Shown: one piece after another, positions 7,641-13,350 of the stretch | Numbering within the stretch: the first letter of the stretch is position 1 | Layout: each line of letters starts with the position of its first letter | Virus record (IMG/VR): IMGVR_UViG_3300046516_001288 | Location: 1 to 22,849 of that record | Strand: one strand, 5' to 3' | DNA from: a virus | DNA: 22,849 bases | Notes under the pieces: model-generated | What the model saw: the letters and a program-made list of their open reading frames with translations, nothing else | Told to the model about the DNA's origin: nothing | Databases searched by the model: none | Made by a program: the position numbers and the translations under genes

Positions 7641-7669
7641 ACCCTATGCAGAGTTTCTGCATCAGTCAA
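7641..7669 (-). promoter_or_regulatory. Leftward promoter PL
   Basis: Read leftward, TTGACT (7669-7664) is followed by a 17-base spacer and TAGGGT (7646-7641). The -35 is good and the -10 is weak. The spacer is almost exactly filled by operator O1, so bound repressor would block RNA polymerase. It drives the small-gene operon beginning at 7615. Confidence 0.5.
7647..7661. promoter_or_regulatory. Operator O1 (TGCAG-N5-CTGCA)
   Basis: Perfect inverted repeat ATGCAG-agttt-CTGCAT with core at 7647-7661. It lies between the -35 and -10 of the leftward promoter. Confidence 0.7.
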
Positions 7670-7677
7670 TATGGCGA

Positions 7678-7692
7678 TGCAGACTCTCTGCA
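7678..7692. promoter_or_regulatory. Operator O2 (TGCAG-N5-CTGCA)
   Basis: Perfect inverted repeat GATGCAG-actct-CTGCATC, outer limits 7676-7694. Its centre is 31 bases (about three helical turns) from O1, just upstream of the leftward -35. Confidence 0.7.
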
Positions 7693-7769
7693 TCTTTTTT
7701 TCACCGACCGTGAACCGCCGGGATATCAGCCTGTCTTATTGATCCTGCGGAAGCTCGGCCAACCCCTGC

Positions 7770-8037
7770 CTATTGATCCGCCTGCGAAGCCTGATCCGCG
7801 CGCCATATTGCCTTCGCCAATCCCGAAGGCGCCTCTGAAACAATCCCGCGCAAAATCCACTCCGTCGAAACCCCGTAGCGGTCGGAAAAGCATTTCATGA
7901 ACCAATGGGCGGGATAATGGTCGCCGCGTAGAGACGCCCAGTTCACGCGCGACCTCCGCCTGGGTCTCGCCAATCGCCTCGATCGCGACCCGCAGCCGGC
8001 GGCCTATCTCGACCTTATAAATCACCTCGTCACTCAT
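7770..8037 (-). pseudogene. Frame-disrupted CI-like (XRE-family) repressor
   Basis: From the ATG at 8037 the first 36 residues (IGRRLRVAIEAIGETQAEVARELGVS) read as the start of a helix-turn-helix repressor. That frame then continues to 7726 with unrelated sequence. In another frame the protein resumes with NWASLRGDHYPAHWF and YGVSTEWILRGIVS, which is the usual continuation in alphaproteobacterial XRE repressors of this type, and ends at 7770. In family members I recall, about six residues including the recognition helix separate GVS from NW; here they are missing. This fits a short deletion of 3n+2 bases, perhaps about 29, removing the recognition helix and shifting the frame. A divergent Cro-like gene and matching operators show that it sits in the repressor position. 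It has no ribosome site, only a promoter close by. Confidence 0.7.
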
Positions 8038-8044
8038 GGCCGGG

Positions 8045-8074
8045 AATATGGGACGGAATGTAGATTCCCTGCAA
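8045..8074 (-). promoter_or_regulatory. Promoter for the repressor gene
   Basis: Read leftward, TTGCAG (8074-8069) is followed by an 18-base spacer and CATATT (8050-8045). The -35 overlaps the imperfect operator O3. The start codon at 8037 is only 7 bases past the -10, so the message would be leaderless or nearly so. Confidence 0.4.
8059..8073. promoter_or_regulatory. Operator O3 (imperfect)
   Basis: TGTAG-attcc-CTGCA, one mismatch from the TGCAG-N5-CTGCA core. Its centre (8066) is 42 bases, four helical turns, from the centre of O4. Confidence 0.55.
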
Positions 8075-8091
8075 GACAGGAGATGGATGGG

Positions 8092-8119
8092 TTGACCGTA
8101 TGCAGCAGTCCTGCATACT
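8092..8119 (+). promoter_or_regulatory. Rightward promoter PR
   Basis: TTGACC (8092-8097) is followed by 16 bases and CATACT (8114-8119). Operator O4 fills the spacer and the -10. Transcription would start at about 8126, on or next to the ATG of the Cro-like gene. Confidence 0.5.
8098..8118. promoter_or_regulatory. Operator O4, perfect 8-bp inverted repeat
   Basis: GTATGCAG-cagtc-CTGCATAC is a perfect 8-base inverted repeat with the same 5-base spacer as the other three sites. It is the longest match of the set and lies 7 bases before the start codon of the Cro-like gene. Confidence 0.8.
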
Positions 8120-8125
8120 CAGGTC

Positions 8126-8335
8126 ATGCCAGATTATGACGCCCCCCTGATCAAGGTTCTTCAGAAGATCGGCCCCAGTCGGTTGGCTGAACATCTTGGG
8201 ATCGTCCCCTCCGCTGTTACCCAGTGGCGGCGGGTGCCCGCCAGACACGTCCCGCGCGTGGCCGCGCTCACCGGCATACCAGGATGCGAAATCCGTCCGG
8301 ACATGTATCCGTGCGAGGAAGCCGAAACCGCGTGA
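8126..8335 (+). CDS. YdaS/Cro-like DNA-binding protein
   Basis: The product has 69 residues. A helix-turn-helix is visible at about 17-36 (PSRLAEHLGIVPSAVTQWRR), followed by a VPARHVPRVAALTG helix and a short acidic tail. This matches the YdaS/Cro group, which typically acts as the early repressor opposite a CI-type gene. It is divergent from the disrupted repressor gene, and operator O4 overlaps its promoter, so it probably binds these operators and controls itself. Only a weak CAGG lies near the start, which fits a leaderless message. It is the first gene of the rightward early region. Confidence 0.8.
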   Translation: MPDYDAPLIKVLQKIGPSRLAEHLGIVPSAVTQWRRVPARHVPRVAALTGIPGCEIRPDMYPCEEAETA

Positions 8336-8353
8336 ACAAAGGGAGGCGGGGAG

Positions 8354-8587
8354 ATGTGGACAGTATCGTGGCAGGACTTTCGCCGGCACGCGTTCGGCGA
8401 CCCGATGCCACCGATTGAACGCGAGACGTTCGAAACGAAGGAGGCGGCCGACCGGCGAAAGACCGAGTTGAAATCGTCTTGTGTCATCGCCTGCGTGACG
8501 CCGCTGGTAATCCGGCGCCGGCGACAAAAACCCGTGCTCGACGGCGATGTGCCGATCTTCAACGCGGCATGGAAACTGGCGAAGTGA
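8354..8587 (+). CDS. 77-residue hypothetical protein
   Basis: The ATG is preceded by a strong purine-rich site (GGGAGGCGGGGAG). The protein begins MWTVSWQDFRRHAFGD and has a charged helix (ETKEAADRRKTELKSS), a short beta-like stretch and a basic RRRRQK segment. A compact nucleic-acid-binding or regulatory protein is possible. Its stop overlaps the GTG of the resolvase gene (GTGA), so the two are coupled. No family is recognised with confidence. Confidence 0.65.
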   Translation: MWTVSWQDFRRHAFGDPMPPIERETFETKEAADRRKTELKSSCVIACVTPLVIRRRRQKPVLDGDVPIFNAAWKLAK

Positions 8588-9054
8588 GCGAACAGCCTGC
8601 CGTGGTCATTAACTTTCCACGCCCAACATCGGCCAACCGCATGTTCTCGCGGCAAATGACCCGTCGTGGCCATCGCGACCTGACACCGGAATACAAAGCG
8701 TGGCGAGACGAAGCCGGGTGGCTCGTCAAGATGCAGATCGTGGGACTTGTGACGATTACCTCACGCTTCAACATCGTCATCGAGGTGCCGCGAACGTCGA
8801 GAACCGATATTGATAACAATGTGAAACCAATCCTCGACCTCGCACAGAACATGGGGATCATCTCAAACGACAAAAACTGCGCCGGGATCACGATCACGCC
8901 AGCCGATCGAACCGACTGCATGGCGGCTTTCTGGCCGCTCGCCGAAGCGGGCGTGGTGACGGCACGCATGAGGTCAGTGCGGCCGGCGATGCGGCGGACG
9001 GCCCCAAAGCGGCGGGCGCTGACGTGGCTGGCCCCTGGGAAGCTACCGGCGTGA
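8584..9054 (+). CDS. rusA: RusA-like Holliday junction resolvase
   Basis: The start is the GTG at 8584 in a GTGA overlap; a longer frame from 8479 only adds sequence lying over the upstream gene. The product has 156 residues. The N-terminal FPRPTSANRMF is typical of RusA. The acidic residues D75, D77 and D96 in DIDNNVKPILDLAQNMG and SNDKN have exactly the spacing of the catalytic D70, D72 and D91 of E. coli RusA. Such enzymes cut four-way DNA junctions during phage replication and recombination and before packaging. The C-terminus is longer and more basic than usual (RMRSVRPAMRRTAPKRRA), perhaps aiding DNA binding. Its stop overlaps the next GTG. Confidence 0.88.
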   Translation: MSEQPAVVINFPRPTSANRMFSRQMTRRGHRDLTPEYKAWRDEAGWLVKMQIVGLVTITSRFNIVIEVPRTSRTDIDNNVKPILDLAQNMGIISNDKNCAGITITPADRTDCMAAFWPLAEAGVVTARMRSVRPAMRRTAPKRRALTWLAPGKLPA

Positions 9055-9146
9055 ATGCGCGGGATCACCTGTGGTTGGTCTGGCCCGCGTTGGTCGCCCT
9101 GTCGTGGCTGGTGGCCTGGGTGATCACCCGATGGGTCGATCGATGA
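9051..9146 (+). CDS. 31-residue membrane peptide
   Basis: The GTG at 9051 overlaps the resolvase stop (GTGA), and the TGA at 9144-9146 overlaps the next ATG (ATGA). The peptide begins MNARDHLW, and residues about 7-27 form a Trp-rich membrane helix (WLVWPALVALSWLVAWVITRW) ending in basic and acidic residues. Double coupling and composition support it as real. Function is unknown. Confidence 0.5.
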   Translation: MNARDHLWLVWPALVALSWLVAWVITRWVDR

Positions 9147-9769
9147 TGTGCTACGCGTCTCGCACCGGCACACGCCGCAATCTGACCGCCTTACGGGAAG
9201 CCGGGTGGGGCCTGCTGGTTTCGCGTGCCGGCGTCTGGCGCACCGAGGGGTTCGACGATTACGTGCTCGACAACGGCGCGTGGTCGGACTTCCAGGCGGG
9301 GCGATCTTTTGACGGAGATGCGTTTGAACGCCTGATCGAGCAACTCGGCGCGCGAGCTCGCTGGATCGTGCTGCCGGATATCGTGGCCGGCGGTCTGGCA
9401 TCGCTGGCATTGTCGGTTCGCTGGCTTAATCGCTGCCTGTCCGTTTGTCCCTTGGTGCTGATCGCGGTGCAGGACGGCATGGTCGAGACCGACCTCGCAC
9501 CGCTGGTCGGCCCCTCGGTCGGTGTTTTCCTGGGCGGCTCGACGGAATGGAAGTTGGCCACGATGGCGGCCTGGGGCCGGTTCTGCGCCGCTCACGCCGT
9601 CCACTACCATGTCGCCAGGGTGAACACCGGACGCCGCATGGCGATGGCCGTGGCGGCCGGGGCGGACAGCGTCGATGGCACCAGCGCCACGCGTTACGCC
9701 GTGACGATCAGGAAGCTGGATAACACATCGCGACAGTTGGATCTCTGGACACCGGAGCGCGGCTCATGA
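9143..9769 (+). CDS. TGT/DpdA-like TIM-barrel protein
   Basis: The start is the ATG at 9143 in an ATGA overlap (an adjacent ATG at 9146 is possible). The product has 208 residues. Motifs occur in the order of tRNA-guanine transglycosylase-type barrels: LDNGAW (42-47, candidate acid D43), LPDIVAGG (77-84), AVQDGM (108-113), GVFLGGSTEWK (127-137), HVARVNTGRR (156-165) and GADSVDGTS (173-181, D175 and D178). TGT enzymes swap guanine for a 7-deazaguanine in tRNA; the DpdA branch, also found in phages, does so in DNA. I assign the superfamily with fair confidence, but not the substrate. No preQ0-synthesis gene is visible, so any precursor would come from the host. It is encoded between a resolvase and a GcrA-like protein. 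Confidence 0.65.
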   Translation: MMCYASRTGTRRNLTALREAGWGLLVSRAGVWRTEGFDDYVLDNGAWSDFQAGRSFDGDAFERLIEQLGARARWIVLPDIVAGGLASLALSVRWLNRCLSVCPLVLIAVQDGMVETDLAPLVGPSVGVFLGGSTEWKLATMAAWGRFCAAHAVHYHVARVNTGRRMAMAVAAGADSVDGTSATRYAVTIRKLDNTSRQLDLWTPERGS

Positions 9770-10179
9770 ACGCGCGGGAGAGGGTGTGGGGCTGGATCGA
9801 GGCCAATCGCCAGGGCCACGTTCTGCATGCCTCGCCGCGCCAGATCGCGGCCGCTACGGGCGTCGGGCTGGAGTGGGTCAAGACGATCATCGAGCAGTGG
9901 TGCGACGAGGGGTGCCTGACGCGCGTTGAGTTCAAACGATATCGGATCGTCGAGACGCCGAAACTGGACGGTTTCACGCGAAACGCGGAATGGTCGCGGG
10001 AGGCGCGTGGGAAGCTGGCGGAGTTGTCGGCGCGCGGGCTGTCGCTCTCGGAGATGGCACGCGAGATGCGCACGACGGTCAACGCCATCGCCGGGCAACG
10101 CAGCCGCATGGGCCTGCCGAAACGGCCGTCACCGATACGGCGTGGGGCGTGGCTCAGGCTGCCCGAGATTGACCCATGA
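9766..10179 (+). CDS. GcrA-like helix-turn-helix protein
   Basis: The product has 137 residues and is coupled to the upstream gene by ATGA. The first 65 residues resemble a winged-helix fold (SPRQIAAATGVGLEWVKTII). Residues about 76-125, WSREARGKLAEL, GLSLSEMAREM and TVNAIAGQRSRMGLPKR, follow the pattern of the GcrA DNA-binding region (W..E....L..L...G.S...IA......NA..G...R.GL). GcrA is an alphaproteobacterial cell-cycle transcription factor that works with sigma-70 and senses adenine methylation, and phage versions are known. This one lacks an obvious GcrA C-terminal sigma-binding domain, so it may only borrow the DNA-binding part. It overlaps the opposite RHH gene by 26 bases. Confidence 0.6.
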   Translation: MNARERVWGWIEANRQGHVLHASPRQIAAATGVGLEWVKTIIEQWCDEGCLTRVEFKRYRIVETPKLDGFTRNAEWSREARGKLAELSARGLSLSEMAREMRTTVNAIAGQRSRMGLPKRPSPIRRGAWLRLPEIDP

Positions 10180-10339
10180 GGTTCTGGCGCCCCGACTTTG
10201 CCCGCCGAACCGCCACCTCTCGCGCCAACAGATGCGTGATCAGAGAGGTCAGCGTCCGGCTCTCTTCCTTGGCCAGACGCTCCGATTCGATCCGCAAATC
10301 CTCGGGTAACCGCAAGGAAAACGTTTTTTTCGCACTCAT
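10154..10339 (-). CDS. Ribbon-helix-helix repressor-like protein
   Basis: The product has 61 residues. The N-terminal KKTFSLRLPEDL is the beta strand and first turn of an Arc/CopG-type ribbon-helix-helix. It is followed by the helix RIESERLAKEESRTLTSLI and then HLLAREVAVRRAK. These proteins bind DNA as dimers. It is divergent from the Sak4-like gene, and the space between holds ATTGC repeats over the rightward promoter, so it probably controls the replication operon and itself. Its 3' end runs 26 bases into the opposite GcrA-like gene. Confidence 0.75.
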   Translation of the reverse strand: MSAKKTFSLRLPEDLRIESERLAKEESRTLTSLITHLLAREVAVRRAKSGRQNLMGQSRAA

Positions 10340-10355
10340 AATGGCTTCTCACGCA

Positions 10356-10384
10356 TTGCTATTGCATTGCGTTGGGTGTATAGT
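10356..10384 (+). promoter_or_regulatory. Replication-operon promoter with ATTGC repeats
   Basis: TTGCTA (10356-10361), a 17-base spacer and TATAGT (10379-10384) form a fair sigma-70 promoter upstream of the Sak4-like gene. Three ATTGC direct repeats (10355-10359, 10361-10365, 10366-10370) overlap the -35 and spacer and are candidate RHH-binding sites. Confidence 0.5.
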
Positions 10385-10414
10385 GCCTGACGTAATTTGT
10401 CAAGGAGAACCGCC

Positions 10415-11314
10415 ATGAACGCCATCACGAAACCCCGGTCGAAGCTGCTCGCCGTCGAGCCGGAGGCCGTCGAGCCCGGACACCCCACGGTCCTGGTCTA
10501 CGGTCCTCCTGGGGTCGGCAAGACCTGGGTCAGCCTGGATTTCCCCGCCGTTTATTACATCGACACCGAGGGCGGCGCTGATCTCGACCACTACCGCGCC
10601 AAGTTGCGCGCGTCCGGTGGCGCCTATCTCGGCCCCGATCAGGGTAGCCTGGATTTCGACGTGGTCATCAATCAGATCCAGGCACTGGCCACGGAGCAGC
10701 ACAATTATCGCACCGTCGTCATCGACTCGATATCGAAACTTTGGAACGTGGCGCTGTCGGACGAGCAGGAGCGGCTCGGCGCCAAGGACGCGTTCGGCGC
10801 GTTCAAGAAACTGCCCACGCGGCAATTCCAGTCGCTGATCAAATGGATCAACCGCCTGGACATGAACGCGGTCTTTATCGCGCATCAGAAAGACCTCTGG
10901 GGCCTGAACGACCAGAAGCAGCGCGAAATGATCGGCTACTGCGCCGACGCGCAAGATAAGCTTGAGTACGACCTGCATCTGTCGCTTCGCATCGCGAAGC
11001 TTGGTACCAGCCGCTATGCCTATATCGGCAAGTCGCGCCTGCCGACGTTCCCCGAGGGCGACATGTTCCCGTGGTCATACGAGAACTTCGCCGAACGCTA
11101 TGGCCGCATCGTCATCGAGCAAGAGGCGAAACCAATCGTGCTCGCCGATGAAGGCCAGATATCCGAACTGAGCCGGCTGCTGTCGATCGTGAAAATGCCC
11201 GACGACTGGGCCGAGAAAGTCTTCAAGAAAGCCGGCGTCGAGGCCTGGACCGAAATGGACGCGGACAAGGCAGCCAAGGTCATCGAAAATCTCAGGTCGC
11301 GTCTGTCCGCCTGA
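10415..11314 (+). CDS. Sak4-like RecA-core ATPase (recombinase)
   Basis: The ATG at 10415 has AAGGAG 7 bases upstream; a TTG at 10397 opens the same frame but would include that site. The product has 299 residues. Walker A is GPPGVGKT (30-37). The aspartate of Walker B is D104 in TVVIDSISKLW, and DTEGG and IAHQKD are further motifs of the RecA-like core. Proteins of this AAA_24/Sak4 type are phage single-strand annealing or exchange proteins that work with a phage SSB. The next gene is SSB-like, which supports that pairing. The C-terminal about 60 residues are helical (LSRLLSIVKMPDDWAEKVFK) and may bind partners. It is the first gene of the rightward replication operon. Confidence 0.8.
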   Translation: MNAITKPRSKLLAVEPEAVEPGHPTVLVYGPPGVGKTWVSLDFPAVYYIDTEGGADLDHYRAKLRASGGAYLGPDQGSLDFDVVINQIQALATEQHNYRTVVIDSISKLWNVALSDEQERLGAKDAFGAFKKLPTRQFQSLIKWINRLDMNAVFIAHQKDLWGLNDQKQREMIGYCADAQDKLEYDLHLSLRIAKLGTSRYAYIGKSRLPTFPEGDMFPWSYENFAERYGRIVIEQEAKPIVLADEGQISELSRLLSIVKMPDDWAEKVFKKAGVEAWTEMDADKAAKVIENLRSRLSA

Positions 11315-11331
11315 AAAGGAAGGAAACCATC

Positions 11332-11835
11332 ATGCACGTTAAACCCGTCACACCCGAACAAGCGGCGGCGGCCGCGACTTCATTCGAACCGTTGCCCCCT
11401 GGGGATTACGATTTCTCGATCTATCAGGCGGAGGACACACGCTCCGCCAAAGGCGACGATATGCTGAAGCTGACGCTGCACATCCTGCTTGGCGACGGCA
11501 GGCATCGCACCGTCTTCGATTATGTTCTCGGCACTGACAACTGGGCCTGGAAGGCCCGCCATCTGGCCGAGGCCATCGATATGGTCTCGCAATACGAGAA
11601 CGGTGAGCTCGATCCAGACTTCCTGGAGAGCCGTGTTGGGCGCCTGCGGCTGAAGATCAAGCCGGCCAACGGGCAATACGGCGCTGGCAACCAGGTAGTG
11701 GACTACCTGCCGCGCGAGGCCACGGAAGCGGCGCGATCCACGGCGGGACAACGCACACCGGCGATCAATCGCGCGCCGGTACCGTCACGGGAAAAGGTTC
11801 TGGCTGGTGATATTGATGATGACATACCATTTTGA
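11332..11835 (+). CDS. SSB-like single-stranded-DNA-binding protein (DUF669-like)
   Basis: The product has 167 residues, with GGAAGGAAAC before the ATG. The body (PPGDYDFSIYQAEDTRSAKG, then LKLTLHILLGDGR and VFDYVLGTDNWAWK) looks like the beta-rich fold of phage DUF669-type proteins. A flexible Pro/Arg-rich stretch leads to the C-terminal tip DDDIPF at 162-167, which is the same acidic tip that E. coli SSB uses to recruit partner proteins. It follows a Sak4-like ATPase, matching the usual Sak4-SSB pair. The fold is inferred, but the tip is directly visible. It is followed by the helicase gene after 12 bases. Confidence 0.72.
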   Translation: MHVKPVTPEQAAAAATSFEPLPPGDYDFSIYQAEDTRSAKGDDMLKLTLHILLGDGRHRTVFDYVLGTDNWAWKARHLAEAIDMVSQYENGELDPDFLESRVGRLRLKIKPANGQYGAGNQVVDYLPREATEAARSTAGQRTPAINRAPVPSREKVLAGDIDDDIPF

Positions 11836-11847
11836 TACGGTATAGCA

Positions 11848-13347
11848 ATGGATGAGTTTTGCTCCCTCGACGATTTTTGGCACGTCAGCCAGATCGTCGA
11901 GGAAGGACTTGGTTCCCCTTATCTGACCGCGTGGGAAAGGGGGTTCCTGGATGATATTCAGGAACGCATCGACCAGCATGGCGAGAACGTCCGCCTGTCC
12001 ATTGCTCAGATCGAGACACTGGATGCCATCGAAGAGAAGTTGGAGGTTGAGCAAGAAGCGCCGGAGACACCTCCTCCGGCGGAGACCAGCCCCCTCGGCA
12101 TCACGCTGAACGAGGATCAGGCCCGCGCGCTGGCGGAGATTGAAGCGTCGATCATCATGCGCCGGCCACATCTGCTGACCGGCCATGCTGGCTCCGGCAA
12201 GACCACGCTGATCCAGGTGTTGGCCACGCGCTGGGGGACCAAAAAGGTCGTGCTCTGCGGTCCCACGCACAAGGCGTGCGAGGTGTTGAGCCGCAAACTG
12301 CGCGCCGCCGGTATCAAAATCCCGGTCTGCACCATTCATTCCCTGTTGAGCCTGCGGCCAAAAGCCGAAGGTGCCCGACAGGTCTTCATCCGCCGCCCCA
12401 AAGCACCGCCGGTCGTGGCCGACCTCGTCATCATCGATGAGGCGTCCATGCTCGACGCCTCCATGATGCGCCACATCGAGCTTTGGCTGGCCGAGATCGC
12501 CGTGGTGTTCGTGGGCGATCCGGCGCAACTCCCGCCCGTGGGCGAGGCCGGCAGCCGCTGCTTCGCCACGGTCCCCGAAAGCCATCTGCGCGGCATCGTG
12601 CGGCAGGCGGAAGGCAATCCCATCATCGCCGCCTCGGCCGTCGTGCGCGCCTCCCAGGCGGCCGTCGTGCCCGATTGGTCGTGGGCCACTCCCCTTCGGA
12701 TTGGCGATACCGGGATTTTCAATCCAGGCCATGAGGTCAACGCATGGCTGAAGCACGCCTTCACATCGGCCGCCTTCGTCAGTGATCCCGACACGTTCCG
12801 CTATTTGGTCTGGCGCAACGATCGGGTGGACTGGTTCAACGCCCGCGTGCGCCGCTGGCTGGGCCACGATCCGGCGGTGCCATTCGTTTCCGGCGAACGC
12901 GCGCTGATCCGCACTCCGCTCGTCGTCAACAAGGAAATCGTGCTGTCGACCAACGAAGAAGTGACGGTGGTGTCGATCGCCGCCGGCCAACACCTGGAAA
13001 TTCCAACCTGGGAGGTCCGTGTGGTCTCGGCGGGGGGTAATGTCGTGGATATCCACATTGTCCGCGACTGGATGGAGCACAAAGCGCGGCTGGACACGCT
13101 GGCGCGCGCGGCCATCGGCGATACCGCCTCGTGGGAGGACTTCCACGCCTTCAAGGCCGAGTTCGTCGACGCGCGGCCACTTTACGCGCTGACCACGCAT
13201 AACGCGCAGGGCTCGACGTTCCGCCATGTGTTCATCGACGTGCCGGAGTTCCGCGACTGGGTCAAACGCGCGCCGGACGAAGGCAAGAAGGGACTGTATG
13301 TCGCCATAACCCGTGCCTCGCACACCGTGACCTTGGTCGGTTCCTGA
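11848..13347 (+). CDS. SF1 DNA helicase (RecD/Dda-like)
   Basis: The product has 499 residues. Residues 1-70 form a helical domain (LTAWERGFLDDIQERIDQHG...) that is also seen attached to other phage proteins. Then comes an acidic/Pro linker and a superfamily 1 helicase core. The core has Walker A GHAGSGKTT (112-120), GPTHKA, Walker B IIDEASM (195-201), GDPAQLPPVG (223-232), a QGSTF motif V at about 450 and YVAITRAS motif VI (484-491). This layout is typical of RecD2/Dda-type 5'-3' helicases. It probably unwinds DNA for replication or recombination beside the Sak4-SSB pair and the primase. No ribosome site is strong. A long antisense frame over this gene is an artefact of base composition. Confidence 0.85.
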   Translation: MDEFCSLDDFWHVSQIVEEGLGSPYLTAWERGFLDDIQERIDQHGENVRLSIAQIETLDAIEEKLEVEQEAPETPPPAETSPLGITLNEDQARALAEIEASIIMRRPHLLTGHAGSGKTTLIQVLATRWGTKKVVLCGPTHKACEVLSRKLRAAGIKIPVCTIHSLLSLRPKAEGARQVFIRRPKAPPVVADLVIIDEASMLDASMMRHIELWLAEIAVVFVGDPAQLPPVGEAGSRCFATVPESHLRGIVRQAEGNPIIAASAVVRASQAAVVPDWSWATPLRIGDTGIFNPGHEVNAWLKHAFTSAAFVSDPDTFRYLVWRNDRVDWFNARVRRWLGHDPAVPFVSGERALIRTPLVVNKEIVLSTNEEVTVVSIAAGQHLEIPTWEVRVVSAGGNVVDIHIVRDWMEHKARLDTLARAAIGDTASWEDFHAFKAEFVDARPLYALTTHNAQGSTFRHVFIDVPEFRDWVKRAPDEGKKGLYVAITRASHTVTLVGS

Positions 13348-13350
13348 TCG

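Noticed and set aside
7616-7693. N-terminal extension of the zinc-finger gene to 7693
   Set aside because: It would place coding sequence over the promoter and operators, while the ATG at 7615 has a good ribosome site.
11785-13323. 512-codon open frame antisense to the SF1 helicase
   Set aside because: The sense strand encodes an intact helicase with all motifs. The antisense frame is open because of GC-rich codons and has no recognisable domain.
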